The translations under genes and the position numbers were made by a program. The notes beneath the pieces are model-generated. The model saw nothing but the letters and a program-made list of their open reading frames with translations, had not been told where the DNA came from and made no database searches. A DNA stretch of 64,000 nucleotides, from NCBI GenBank assembly GCA_022478985.1, contig JAKSZP010010639.1:62001-126000 (forward strand), given 5' to 3'. The DNA comes from Massospora cicadina (lineage: Eukaryota > Entomophthoromycota > Entomophthoromycetes > Entomophthorales > Entomophthoraceae). Below, piece after piece: positions 21,753 through 32,935 of this stretch (its first letter is position 1; each line of letters starts with the position of its first letter).

Positions 21753-24032
21753 CTATCTGTGACATGATTGTCCTGATCACCTTTTCTGCTGGTCCTTACC
21801 TCATCTGCTCTCAAATTTATTTTATTTGTCAACATCTGAATTGTCAGAATGCCATTTTGAGGGTCATTGCCCTAACACCTATACCTTCTTATTATTAATA
21901 TCAAACTCAATCTCTGCCATAGGGAAGAGAAGGTCTATATGGCAGTTAGGAAGAGCCTAGACTATAACACACGGTAGCCCTAGAGACTCCCTTAGGACCT
22001 ATAAAGTATATGACTGGGTAACTGACAGCCAGGAAGAGAATAAGGGTTTGATGTGAATAGGATTCATTATTTGAGCATCATCATCATGATATTTACTAAG
22101 GCATTCTATTTTACCTGAGAGATGAGTAGTCGGCTTAGTATTAAAATTTTACTACTACTTAAATTCAGTATTCAGCTAAGTATAAGAAAACTGGGATTTT
22201 AGTCAGGTGTATCAGGACCTAGTGGAATGCTAAAGAACCATAGACATAGCTGTATAAATAATCTTTATGTATAGAATTCAATTATAAATGTTAGGAGTTT
22301 GTCTGTAACGCTCATGTTCTAGTAGAGGGAGTGGGAGAGGGTTCACCCCACCACCCGTGAACATCTTACTAATAAAAGGGTAAACAGCTCCTCCCTGAAG
22401 AATGACGCACAGAGGCCAAAAGCAAATAATGTACACATTTAATTTTTTGAACCTTAAGGAGGTCCGCAAATAGAATTAAATAAATGCACAGAAATAAAAA
22501 CAAACAAATGGATTCTTTTACTAAAACCAGTCAGCTAACAAAGGAGGTTGGTCATGAAACAAAAATTATAAGGTTTTGGGGTCATTTTCCATTGGGCGAT
22601 GCACTACGCTCAATACAACCAATCACCATAAACTTCTATACTTTTTGGTACTGTAGCTCAAGTATGAACGAGCTCTAGTCATTGATTTCATATGGATTTT
22701 GTCAGATTTGGCAATATGGTAAACCAAACGGTTATGAAGCCCGTTCTCCTACTAAACATAACATACCAACCTTATTTATAACAAAAAATTTTGCACCGCA
22801 GGGCTGAGGCTGTAACGCCCTCATGTTCATCACGCGCACCCTTGGACCAATTTGGCATATTTTGCCCTTGCTTACGGTTGGTTCAGGGTGTGCCTCAGGT
22901 CAGGCATGTTCATCAACTTGCTCTTATTGTCCTCTGCCCGCTCTGCTTTGTTTTTGCAATATTCTACCAACTATCTTGTCATCTAACCATGAAAGTTAAC
23001 ATAAGTTAGATAAAATTTACTTAAGTAACAAAGCCCCATTTGAAAAAGCCAAATGGTTGTAATGGTGGCGTTTACATGTCTTGCTATGGAAACTCCATGT
23101 ATGGGAGAAGCAGAGAGGGTGACAACCCCAGGGATCTAAGGTTTGATGTCATTGACAGGATTAATCGCAGACATATATATTGAAACCAAATTAAGATATG
23201 GAAATTGAAACAAGTTAGTGTTTGGCACTTTTGTCAACTTAGTGTGTTGATGGACCAAAAGATTGGATCATCCACAATAAGACTATGGACAGTGTAGCTG
23301 ACAGAAGGGTGTTTATTGTGTTAAATTTCATTCCTAGTTGTTGTTAGCCTTGGCTAAGGACTAAACTCAGCATTAACCTCAGAATTTGAGTCAATGATTG
23401 GATCTTACCTACCTAGATTTATGCTTACAAGGTTGAGAGGTGGTCTGAAGGGAAGAATCGATTCCAATCATTTTGGTAATTATTTTAATAATTTACTAGT
23501 TGATATGCTAATCTAATGGCGAGTGGATTATAATATTTGATATGAACTTATTACATGTTGAATTCACCAATTGGATTCTTTTTTATGAAATAACTCATTG
23601 CTGAATTGATGATATCAGAAAAGCTTTAAATTGACAAGTTGATTGATTGTCAATCTGAGACCACAATAGGAGGTGATCAGGAGTGAAGTAAAACCATTTA
23701 AGGTAAATTGATCCACATCAAGAGGCTGCCTCACATGTGATATATAAACTATATCTAATGAATGTAATCAATTACCCATAAGCTAACAAATGCCATATAG
23801 TATAGCCTTTTGTAAACCAACCACCACTGATGCAGCCTCAATTAGTTCATAACCTCCACACCCCTATTCCCATTATATTCCTCATGATATTTATAAACCA
23901 GTATGATCAAAATATTTATATTTTGGCCACCCTATTTAAGGGCTAGATTTTTATTTTAATAAAATACCTTTCTTTACCTACTTTTGTATGTGTTTTAAGT
24001 GTTGTAGTGACAATTGACTTTTTATAATTAGG
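21753..24032. other. No gene seen
   Basis: About 2.3 kb of AT-rich sequence without a recognisable domain on either strand; the small frames here (for example 22484-22678 +, 22791-23009 +) look random. A short motif CTGTAACG(C)CTCATGTTC occurs near 22297 and 22810. A TTTTATTTTAATAAAATACC block near 23950-23975 resembles an LTR polyadenylation region leading into repeat C. Confidence 0.5.
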
Positions 24033-24400
24033 TTAAAAAGTCCCCAAGGTTAGGTGCTGGGTTAATTCACCTAGTGGTGGTCAGAACTAATAACTCCCAA
24101 CCTGGATCTACAGAATACCCGTAGGGATTTGCCCAGTCAGTGGAGCCAGCGATGAACAAGTGGGGATTAACCATGAGGGTGGAGAAGCAAAGGGTTGGGA
24201 CGCCCAGGAAGGGGGAAGATAACCACTGGTGCACACCAAGAGGGGTTAATATGACAAGGTGAAGTTGGTGATCTGCTAGATCAGGGAGTTGCTTGTGGAC
24301 CTGTAGTGAAAGTGTTCCAATGAAGGTGAAAGATCAAGGGCCAGCAGATTTCATAATGTTTGGCCTGGCACACTAGTAGAGTCCCAAATGTAGCAAATTG
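24033..24400 (+). repeat. Dispersed repeat C, copy 2
   Basis: Diverged copy of 4716-5110 in the same orientation, with the same order of landmarks (GTTAGGTGCTGGGTTAA through GGGCCAGCAG and TTTGGCCTGGCACACTA). It lies just left of the insertion site of element A, so element A inserted near, or into, a family C element. Confidence 0.6.
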
Positions 24401-24516
24401 CAAAATTTGAAACATATTGTCAAGGTGTTTCTCTGGGTAGATAATATCTTCAATGATCAATGGTATCCATTTAAACAACATGTGAATTAGCTATCCTAGA
24501 TCTATGTTATAGTATA

Positions 24517-25013
24517 TGTCATTATTCCAATATGAATGGACAATAAGCCTTAAGTCATTATGGTAAAACGGATGGAATCCGCCAAGTTTAATATGAGTTA
24601 TGGTAATTTGAGCACCTCAAAATGAGGCGATATTGGGTTGTTAGGGAAATTGCCTCAAATTAGGTGATCGGGAAAATAACAAATGAAGAATTAGAGCCAA
24701 TGAATTACAGTGAAGTGAATTAATAAGCCATGAAAGTGGTATCATACAAAGTTGCTACAATACAAGCAAGATGAGACGATCAAGAAAAGAGGGTTGCTAA
24801 TAGTTTAGAGCGGGAGAAACAGCAACGATCAGCTGTGTTTATAATAATAAAATAAAGAAATATAGTGTGGGCAAGTGCTCCATATTAATAAAAGTTTATT
24901 TCTGGTGTTACAAGGGCAACAATCCTCATATCATTGGTCCTGTTGCTCAGTGGGTCGAACCCTGCAAAATATTGATTACAGCGTATCTCAACAAAAACGC
25001 CAATTTTATAACA
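24517..25013 (+). repeat. 5' LTR of element A
   Basis: 497 bp, starting TGTCATTATT and ending TTTATAACA, followed after one base by the PBS. It contains an AT-rich block with AATAAA-type motifs (24845-24895). Near 24941-24967 it has a stretch TTGCTCAGTGG directly followed by GTCGAACCC that resembles pol III A and B boxes pushed together; the 3' LTR keeps it. Confidence 0.92.
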
Positions 25014-25014
25014 G

Positions 25015-25032
25015 TGGTGCTCACTACAGGGG
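25015..25032 (+). other. Primer-binding site of element A
   Basis: TGGTGCTCACTACAGGGG, one base after the 5' LTR. Identical over all 18 nt to the sites of the LTR relic at 3412 and of both B elements. Confidence 0.9.
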
Positions 25033-25133
25033 GCCCATTGATCAATCACATAGACTGATAAGCGTTCCTCAGTTGCTAGTCATGTTGTATCCGGCTTGCT
25101 TTAAAGGAATCATATCAACACACTGCAACTGTT

Positions 25134-26240
25134 GAATATACAGAACTCAAGCTTGCCCTAGACGCTGTGTGTAAATGGAATAAGGAGTTTCTGCAAGAAT
25201 GTTGTATTGACAAGCTGCCTCCATTTAACCGCAATGGAAACATCCATGGATTCTTTAAACAACTTTAGTTTGCAGTAGAAGGAGCTTCAGATCGGCATAA
25301 AGCCAAATTACTAATGTCCACTTTGGATGTTGGAAGCACTGACCAAGTTACTTGCTATCTTCCCAACAGTTCCGTTAACTATCAACAGGTGAAGGATACT
25401 GTGCTGTGGTTGTTTGGAGGAACTTCAAAAATGGCGCAACGGAAGGCTGAGTTTTTACCATTGGGTTAACATAACAAGACCCTCAATGCGTTTGCTGATC
25501 AGATCTCATCAGAAGCCCATGTGTTAATTGGGGCAGGAGTTCTAACTGAATGTGACATAAGCATAGCGTTGACCTCTGCTGTGAAACCATACCAAGAGCT
25601 TTTTAATGCTTTGGTTCCATATTTAGAGGTTAACGTACCTTTGCTTAGACTTGTTCAAATTCTATGCTAATTATCCGCTACCTTCTCTCCACCCAGTATA
25701 GAGCAGAACCCTATCTCCTCCGCTGTTAGCCTTGTTTATTTGGAGGAATCATCCCTCCCTGTTCAGCGCCCAGTTGGCATTCCCTGGCCTTATTATCATT
25801 ACAAGCCTCGTTTTCAACCAAGTTGCCAACAGCAGTTCACCTACCAGGATGGTCGTGGTTATACTATTCAATCCCAGTCCACCTTTTCAGGTGGCCCATT
25901 TTACAACACTCAATAACGCAGGTCTCATAGGGTTAATTGCTTTTCGTGCGGTCACCATGGGCACCTGGCTAGGAGTTGTTGTAATCATCAGGTTCAGTAC
26001 CTACTGTGGGAGCAGTATAATTGGGAAAAGTCAGAGCGGAGTAGAGATGGGACTCTCTACCTCCGCTATTCTGACTCAAAACGTCCCACCTGAACCTACT
26101 CCTGCACAGCTAGAGGATGTTTCCTGGTATGATGGCACTTTTCTATACCAGCAGCCAGTTGGAGGGGTAAATTTGCTGACACAAACGCAACTCATGGACA
26201 TGGCAGAAGCAGGCTCCCAGGAGCACCCCAAACCATATTA
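25134..26240 (+). pseudogene. gag of element A with zinc knuckle
   Basis: Capsid/nucleocapsid precursor. The true frame (in phase with 25134) runs with three early stops: KLALDAVCKWNKEFLQECC, a capsid-like stretch (KAKLLMSTLDVGSTDQVTCY, QVKDTVLWLFGG, LNAFADQI), a Gln/Pro/Tyr-rich linker, and a CCHC knuckle CFSCGHHGHLARSC at 25938-25979 (C-x2-C-x4-H-x4-C). The overlapping open frame 25732-26241 is in a different phase and lacks the knuckle, so it is a shadow. No stop-free gag remains. Confidence 0.82.
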
Positions 26241-26439
26241 ATGCCAATTATTTGATTACCTTCATACCAATGAACCAGATCCATTGGATGATGCGCTCCT
26301 TTTAAAAGGGGTAAACACGGCCCTCCCTATGGACGCTATTGTTGAAGAATACCCTAAAGTGGGGAAGAGTATTATGAGCTTACTTGGAAAAAGAGATCAG
26401 TAAAATGTTCATGTTTTAAAACAATCAGATGCATCTTAC

Positions 26440-26930
26440 TCTTAGTGTACTTAATGTGACACTGTTGTAGCAAAAACCCAAGTTCACACAATAATCGATA
26501 CAGGTGCCCCAATCAACATAGTGTCCACAAAGTTGGTGTCAAAGTTAGCATTAAAGCCTGATGTAGAGCATCGTATGGTGTATGGTACTGAAGGCTCAGA
26601 AAGCACAGTCTCTGAAGGAGCATACAGTGCGCTACCTTTGCCGTTTGGGTCGATTGTCATTTTAGCCCCAGCTATAGTGTATCAAACAATAATTATGACC
26701 TGTTAATTAGTGCCGCTTTTATGCGTCAATTTGGAGCTGTTGTTGATATGGTAGCAGAGACATTTGAAATTCTCGAGAAGCAGATCCCAATCTACTTCAC
26801 TTCCAGCAGAATGCCAAAGGATCCTGTACACATTAGTCACGTTAATCTTGCATATGGTGATGGGGTGGTTTTGGTTTGCTATCATCAATTAAAAAGCAAG
26901 ACCTGGGCCCTTCTTCACCAAATTTATGAA
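26440..26930 (+). pseudogene. Aspartic protease of element A
   Basis: The catalytic block is IIDTGAPINIVSTKL, with DTGAP at 26497-26511. After EGSESTVSEGAYSALPLPF a stop/frameshift near 26700 moves the reading to the frame of 26721, whose start (LISAAFMRQFGAVVDMVAET) corresponds to the conserved retropepsin 'D.L(I/L)G..F...(G)A.(I/V)D' block. Catalytic Asp is intact, unlike in elements B and E. Confidence 0.8.
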
Positions 26931-27240
26931 TATCAAGGGCTACCGCTTAGAGCCACTGGCCCTATATCTATTCCCTCTGGACACCAAGCAATCATAAGCA
27001 CTGAGTTAGAGGTGGAAGTGCCTGCTGGGCTATATGGGGAGTTCATTGGGCCCTATCAAAAATCACAGCTCGAGCCCCACATGGCCCCTGGCATTATACT
27101 CTCAGGGCATGGGGAGATCAAGGTCTTGGTAGCAAATCTTCAGGATAAACCAATGCAAATCCACTGACACCAAGTATTTGATTTTTCCATTTCATTCCAG
27201 TTGAGGAGGTCCTCAGGATTCATGAGTTTGGTTCACTGGA
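26931..27240 (+). pseudogene. dUTPase-like domain between protease and RT (element A)
   Basis: The ~78 residues after the protease follow the trimeric dUTPase beta-barrel pattern. GLPLRA stands where motif 1 (GYDLRA) is expected, then ISIPSGHQAIISTELEVEVP, AGLYGEFIGPY (motif 2 position, P-R-S-G degenerate), APGIILSGHGEIKVLVANLQ (motif 3 position, G-x-I-D-x-x-Y-x-G-E-I-x-V) and DKPMQIH. The beta-strand spacing and the GEIKVL...N...P signature fit; the catalytic Asp and Tyr of motif 3 are missing. A stop at 27165 ends the frame. Homology is my inference from pattern. It may be a structural leftover or a repurposed fold. Confidence 0.6.
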
Positions 27241-28135
27241 TAAATTTGGTCTGCCCATCAAAACACAGCCTGGCATAATGGCAGTTGTACCGCGTGAAAA
27301 TTTAATGGGGTTAACAGAAGATCAGAAGGATCAAATGGAAGCCTTATTTCAAAAATACAAGGAGATCTTTGCTGTCAATGATCATGATTTGGGGTGCGCC
27401 CGAGGAGTGATCCATTGAGTGGACACTGGGGATCATCCTCCCATCAGATCTTGGCCAATCCGCTGATCTAGAGCAGCGGAAGAAGTTGTCACAGCAGAAA
27501 TTGATAAACTGTTGGAGCAAGGAATGCTTGAACCATTGAAGAGCCCATGGGCTTCCCCTGTCCTAATTGTCAAAAAGAAGGATGGTACTAACCAGGTAGT
27601 AATAGACTACCGCAAGCTCAACAGCATTACAAAAAAGGACTCATACCCTTTGCCACGAATTGATGATGCGTTGGACCAGTTGGGGGGAGCTCGTTACTTC
27701 TCCACAATGGATTTAATATCTGGCTATTGGCAGATTGAGTTACCTGTGGCGGAACAAGAAAAATGCGCCATTATCACATCAAAAGGGCTTTTTCAACTGA
27801 CATGTATGCCCCAAGGGCTGTGTAATGCCCCAGCTACTTTCCAACGGGCAATGGACACTATCCTTGGCAACTTGAAGCTGTCATGCGTTCTTGTATACCT
27901 TGACAACATTAACGTTTTCTCCTGCACGTTTTCTGAGCACCTTAGCCATTTGGAAGAGGTATTCCGCCAGTTGGCTGAGGCCAACATCAAAATCAAGCCC
28001 CAGAAATGCCACTTTTTCAAGGATCATCTAGAGTACCTTGGGTTTGTAGTTGATGCAACAGGGCTGAGGCCCCAACCATCTAAGGTGGAGGCCATTTGGA
28101 AGATGACTACACCAAGCAGTAAATGAGATATACAA
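27241..28135 (+). pseudogene. Reverse transcriptase of element A
   Basis: A pre-RT linker (EDQKDQMEALFQKYKEIFAV, 27310-27380) leads to the RT, open at 27512-28126: EQGMLEPLKSPWASPVLIVK, TNQVVIDYRKLNSITKKDSY, FSTMDLISGYWQIELP (motif A, Asp present), LTCMPQGLCNAPATFQRAM (motif B) and VLVYLDNINVFSCTF (27890-27925). The catalytic box reads YLDN instead of YLDD, so the second Asp is Asn (AAC at 27905-27907). Then EANIKIKPQKCHFFKDHLEY and LGFVVDATGLRP. Otherwise the domain is near complete. Confidence 0.93.
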
Positions 28136-28680
28136 GTATTTTTAGGGATGGTTGGCTACTATTGCCACTTCATACCTAACTTTAGTTGTATTGGAGGTCC
28201 GCTGTTTAAGTTATTAAAAAAAGGATGCCACATTTGAATGGACGGAACACTGTCAACGCTCCTTTGATACTCTTCAAACAGCATTGATCGAGGCGCCAGT
28301 GCTACATTACCCAAACTTTGAAAAGGAATTTATTGTACAGATGGATGCATCTCTTTCCGCTGTGGGGCAGTTCTGTCTCAAAAAGATGATGAGGGGAGGA
28401 GCACCCAGTGGCGTATTGCAGTCAAAGTCTGAATAGCCATGAACAAAATTATACTGTGACTGAGAGGGAGTGCTTAGCAGTGATTTATGCTTACAAGCAA
28501 TTCTGAGTATATTTGCATGGTGTAAAATTTAAAGTTGTAATGGATCACACCTCGTTACGCTGGCTGCAGAACCTTAAGGAGCCTGAGGGCCAGCTAGCAT
28601 GATGGGCCCTTAAACTACAGGCTTACAACTTTGAGATCCTTCACCAACCAGGAGCAAAACACCAGAATGCTGATTGCTTG
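28136..28680 (+). pseudogene. RNase H of element A
   Basis: Follows RT with two or three frame breaks. Visible are the connection (FLGMVGYYCHFIPNFSCIGG), then FEWTEHCQRSFDTL, the first Asp block (FIVQMDASLSAVG), the HPVAYCSQSLNSHEQNYTVT-like block, ERECLAVIYAYKQF (catalytic Glu) and FKVVMDHTSLRWLQNLKEPE (third Asp), ending in HQPGAKHQNADCL at the boundary to integrase. No continuous frame remains. Confidence 0.8.
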
Positions 28681-29885
28681 TTGAGGCTACCAACTATTGC
28701 AGTTACAGCAGATCTGAGCGATATTATGTATGACAAGATGCTCAGTGGAAAGTATGATGATGAGCCGCCCCAAGTCATCAAGGCGTTGAATGGAATGCGA
28801 GCCAATACTTTCCAGCGGAATGGTGAGTTGTACAAGCGGATTGGCAATTCCATGGTGAACTTTCTGCGACCCTCAATGCGGCCTAACATTATCATGAGCG
28901 CACATAGGGCAGTTGGGCATGGTGGTGTGTGCAAGACGTTGGAATTATTGACCTCAGTATTACTGGGAAAGCATGAACTTCAATGTGCTTGATACTATCT
29001 CCTCCTGTCACCAGTGCCAAGTGGAAAAGCTGTTTCACCAGAAGACCTCATATCAGTTAGTAAAGCCGCACTATGCTTGGCATACAGTTTCCCATGATGT
29101 CATCAGCCCTCTGCCAATGGGAGCTAACTGGTCCAAGTATATCCTGGTGGCAATTGACCACTTGACCAGGTGGGTTGAGGCATGAGCCATTTGGGATCTG
29201 GGCGCGGTTACTGTGGCTAAGTTTGTAATGGAATGCATCATTCAGCATCACGGCTGCCAACAGTTTATCCTTACTGACAATGGCACTAATTTTACCTCTC
29301 ACATACTTCCCAAACTCAACAAAATGATGGCCATCTTTGGGGTTCTAACAAATCCATATCACCCTGAGTCCAACGGAATGGTTGAATGGGTTAATGGGAC
29401 CTTGGTGAACATTCTCTGGAAGTTGGTTACTGATAGGCCCTCCAATTGGAGTACCCTCCTTTCTACCATGGTGTTCACCTACAACATTAGTTACCATTCT
29501 TCCACGGGGAAAAGCCCATTCCAATTGCTTTACAGATGGCACCCCGCTCTGCCCGCACTTCTGTATGCCTGTGTAGAGGACACTGGCGGAATGGATCTTG
29601 CAACGCTATTTGACCATCCTAATGAATATGCTGATTAAATTACAAACTGAAGTGTACTCATTCAGCTTAGCCAAGAAAATCAAAAGCCAGGCTGCCAATC
29701 AGATATGGCGAAGTGGCCTAGCACAGTTCAAAGATGGAGACATGGTCCTATTCCATGATCAACATGGGTTCATCCAAAAACACAAGCTGGCCAGTATCTG
29801 GATTGGGCCATTCAAAGTCATTAAGAAGACAGGTATAGATGCATACACTATCAAGGACCCCACTAGTGGTCAGATCATCAACTGA
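28681..29885 (+). pseudogene. Integrase of element A
   Basis: Zinc-binding module (HRAVGHGGVCKTLEL and CHQCQVEKLFHQK, 28890-29045) and a core with all three acidic residues: SHDVISPLPMGANWSKYILV (29090-29150), FILTDNGTNFTSHI (29266-29305) and NPYHPESNGMVEWVNGTLVN (29345-29410). The C-terminal part continues in 29598-29885 with FKDGDMVLFHDQHGF and KLASIWIGPFKVIKKTG, the SH3-like domain. It stops 68 bp before the 3' LTR without a chromodomain. Breaks: a TGA near 29183 and frameshifts near 28980 and 29620. Confidence 0.9.
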
Positions 29886-29952
29886 GTGCATGCAAAGTTC
29901 CTCTGGGTATATAAGCAATAGGAGCCTCATCATCCAGTCAAGGATGGGGTGA

Positions 29953-30452
29953 TGTCACAATTCCTGATATGACTGGATGATAAGTTCTAAGACATTATGG
30001 TTGAATGGATGGAATCTGCCAAGTTTGATATGAGTTATGATAATCTAAGCACCTCAAAATGAGGTGATATTGAGTTGTTAGGGAAATTGCCTCAAATTAG
30101 GTGATCGTGAAAATAACAAATGAAGAATTGGAGGAACCATTGAGATATGGTGAAGTGAATTACTAAGCCATGAAAGCAGTATCATCCGAAGTTGCTATGA
30201 TACAAGCAAGATAAGAAAATCAAAAAAAGGGTTGTTAATAGTTTAGAGCGTGAAAAACAGCGACAATCAGCTGTGTTTATTATAATAAATAAAGAAGTAT
30301 AGTGGGGCAAGTGCTCCATATTATTAAAATAAGTTTATTTCTGTTGTTACAAGGGCAACGATCCTCATATCATTGGTCCTATTGCTCAGTGGGTCGAACC
30401 CTGCGCGATATTGATTACAGCGTATCTCAACAAAAACGCCAATTTTATAACA
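29953..30452 (+). repeat. 3' LTR of element A
   Basis: 500 bp, TGTCACAATT...ATAACA, aligned end to end with 24517-25013. It is preceded by the purine-rich AGGATGGGGTGA and followed by GTATA, the right half of the TSD. Confidence 0.92.
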
Positions 30453-30549
30453 GTATATTTAAACTTTGTATTAAATCAGCAACAAACCCAATGAAGGCTA
30501 CCACCTTATATATGCTAAAAGATAAAATATTAGTAAGTTGTGATGATGG
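30453..30549. other. Spacer between elements A and B
   Basis: 97 bp of AT-rich sequence starting with the TSD base run GTATA. No coding content. Confidence 0.6.
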
Positions 30550-31228
30550 AATTGGATTTTTGGCTGGGAAAAGGCTCACTAAAGCTTTTTACCTCAAATA
30601 AATAATATAACTGAGGGGCTTTTCTCACCACTTATATTAAAATAACTAAAACTAATATATACTAAAGATGGCTAGTTTTACAGATTTTTAATAGGCGCCG
30701 CACAGGGGTAAAAGAGAGAACATCCTTAATAAATTGACAGTTAAATTTAAATTATTGAGGCTTAAAGTTTGGATAGCTAAGTAAAGTCTGAATTAGTTAA
30801 TATGATCATTGACCTAACAGATCTATCAAAATCACCTCGTTTTGGGTGGAATGGCTGATCTTGGTGGTGGGACAGGAAAGACTAGTCCATTTATTAATGA
30901 TTTTATAATTTGACCCAGTTAATGGGCTGGAAAAATTTTGCACTTGGTTAAATCCCCTCCAACCCTATAAAAAGGTCCAGTTTCCGCGGTGTAACCTGTA
31001 CAAATTAGAAGAGGCTTGGGAAGGAGCATCCGATATACTCCTCAAATTTGGCTGATGGTTTGGTGCAATCTGACCGTACAAACTCAATTTGTATGGCCAA
31101 TCAAAATTAGAAGAGTTACCCCTATTTGCAGGGTTCCACTTGGTTTGACTAGGGTCTTTTGGCCGATATTTGTATTATTTTTTTCTAAACCACTCTTATC
31201 AATACATCAGACTTATAATTGTCTGACA
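30550..31228 (-). repeat. 3' LTR of element B1
   Basis: 679 bp. On the - strand it begins TGTCAGACAATTATAAGTC and ends near CCAAAAATCCAA; the terminal CA is mutated. It contains a TATA-like CTTTTTATAGGG (- strand, near 30970). A purine tract (GAAGGGGTAA on the - strand) abuts it at 31229. Open frames inside it are shadows. Confidence 0.88.
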
Positions 31229-31239
31229 TTACCCCTTCA

Positions 31240-32360
31240 AGAGTGGTAGGGGGATGATAAGGGCTTAAAAGCTGGTCATGAACTCATTTGATGGTGACAT
31301 TGGAAGCTTGGATTTGATAGAGTATTCATCCCCTCGCTTGTATGTTACTGGAAAATGGCCCTTCCCAGATAGAACCGAGCTTCTCACTTCTAGGAGTGAT
31401 GCAGTTATGGTAATACAATTCTAAGTCAGATACTTGGAAGATAGGGAGAGGAACACGGAGCTCATTAGCTGCTTCGCCTTCCTTTGACTGTCTTGGCCAA
31501 GTTAGTCATAGTCTCCTCTTGTAGTTGGATGATGTGTTGGCCAACTTTTCATGGCTTTCTCTGGGTCAATTCTGTCAGTTAAAATATCTTTTTCTAGTAG
31601 AGCTGGTACCCCAGTTTCTCGGCCATACAACACACTAAAAAGGGGACATTTTTAGGTTGCAATGGTAACTAGTTTGGTAGGTCATGAGGTCCCTGGGTAG
31701 GTTAAATCCCAGTGGAGAGGGTCTGAATTGGCAATTTTGTGGAGCATTGAGACCAGGGTTTTGTTAACTCTTTCTACAGCACCATTTGTGGTGTTATAAG
31801 GGGTGAGAAGAGTTGTTGCGCTCCCATGGAGGTGGCAAGAAGCTTCACCACTTGGGAGGCAAAATTTTCCATTATCATATAGGAGAACCTGGGGCACCCA
31901 TGCAGGTGAAGATGTATGGTGTAAGAAGGTGGCCGTGGCTTTAGAAGTCTGAGCGGGGAGAGCTGCAGCTTCAACTCATTTGGTTAAATGATCAATACCA
32001 ACTAAGGTATAGCGATTTTCATCTGTGGTCTGAGAGAGAGGACCTACCATATCCAAACTTATGGTGTGGGAGGGTTGTTGAGGCGCCTTAGGTTGATACT
32101 GATATCAGGCCTTAAAGCTGGATTGTTTTTTACATGTTGTGCATGCATCCAAGAATTTGGTAATGGTTTTCAAGATGCCCTCCCAGTAGTACCGCTCTTT
32201 CATCCACACATAGGTTTTGCGTGATCCGCCATGTCCCATGATAGTTGAGACTCCAAGATGACAGGAACTTTCTCTGAATGCCGGAGATAGAGCAGCCAAT
32301 TTACTCCTACTTTCATATATAACTTTACACTTTCCACCTTGGTTTTGCAAGAGTGTCAAG
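31240..32360 (-). pseudogene. Integrase of element B1
   Basis: - strand integrase. The zinc module is in 32359-32105: VSTIMGHGGSRKTYVWMKER and CTTCKKQ. The core follows through a frameshift: ISLDMVGPLSQTTDENRY (32060), VGIDHLTK, LLYDNGKFCLP (31880, catalytic Asp) and NTTNGAVERVNKTLVSMLHK (31790-31730, catalytic Glu). The C-terminus (near 31400-31340) shows KLGSIWEGPFPVTYK, the SH3-like block. All three acidic residues are readable, but stops and shifts break the frame. Confidence 0.87.
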
Positions 32361-32389
32361 CTAGCATTTTTTACTGGTTCATCTTCATC

Positions 32390-32935
32390 ATCTTATGCAT
32401 CCGGAGTCATGAGAGATCATGTAGCCTCTCAGCTATAATAATGTCTAATTGAAGAACAGGCAGCCGCGTTAACCCATCTATATTCATGTGGCACTTTCCT
32501 GCCCAATGCTTAATAGTAATATCATAATGCTGGACCTTCCGGGCCCAGTGAACCAACTGCCCAATAGGGTCCTTCATATTCTGCAATCACTTTAGAGAGG
32601 CGTGATCTGTGATCACTTTGAAGGGAGTTCCATATAAAAATGGGCGGTAGTTTTTACAGCGAGCAGAACATCCAAGAACTTATACTCAGTGACGCTGTAG
32701 CTAAGCTCAGCTTTTTAAAACATTTTGCTAAAGTAAGACATGGGATGATCGACCCCATGCTCATCCAATTGAGCCAATATAGCTCCAACAGCGTAGTCAG
32801 AGGCACCCGTGAACAACATGAAGGGCTTGCTGTAGTCAGAGTGGCGTACAAAGGGCTCTCTGAGCTGGGCGAATTTGGGGATAAATTGATGATAGTACCC
32901 CATCATTCCCAAGAATACCTGGATGTCTAAAAGGT
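32390..32935 (-). pseudogene. RNase H of element B1
   Basis: Frame 32912-32715 on the - strand gives the connection and first block: MGMMGYYHQFIPKFAQLREP, FMLFTGASDYAVGAILAQLD and HGVDHPMSYFSKMF (LFTGAS where FTDAS is normal, so the first Asp is Gly). The rest, down to about 32400, continues through shifts with the TDHASLK-like block near 32600 and a terminal DGLTRLP-like boundary. Same order as in element A. Confidence 0.78.

Larger units (their letters stand above)
24517..30452 (+). mobile_element. Ty3/gypsy element A, complete, 5.94 kb
   Basis: Full + strand element with LTRs 24517-25013 (497 bp) and 29953-30452 (500 bp), both TGTCA...ATAACA, flanked by the identical 5 bp TSD GTATA (24512-24516 and 30453-30457). 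The order is PBS, gag with one zinc knuckle, protease, a dUTPase-like domain, RT, RNase H and integrase, with a purine-rich tract (AGGATGGGGTGA) touching the 3' LTR. There is no chromodomain. LTRs differ at many positions, so the insertion is old, and pol has several stops and frameshifts. Confidence 0.93.

Noticed and set aside
24930..24990. tRNA gene in the A LTR
   Set aside because: A- and B-box-like motifs are adjacent with no room for a tRNA body, and no cloverleaf can form.
25732..26241. Open 169-codon frame in the gag of element A
   Set aside because: It is out of phase with the zinc knuckle frame (25938-25979) and with the upstream gag sequence; it has no domain of its own.
30302..30601. 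99-codon + strand frame
   Set aside because: Runs from the 3' LTR of A into the spacer and the B LTR; not a gene.
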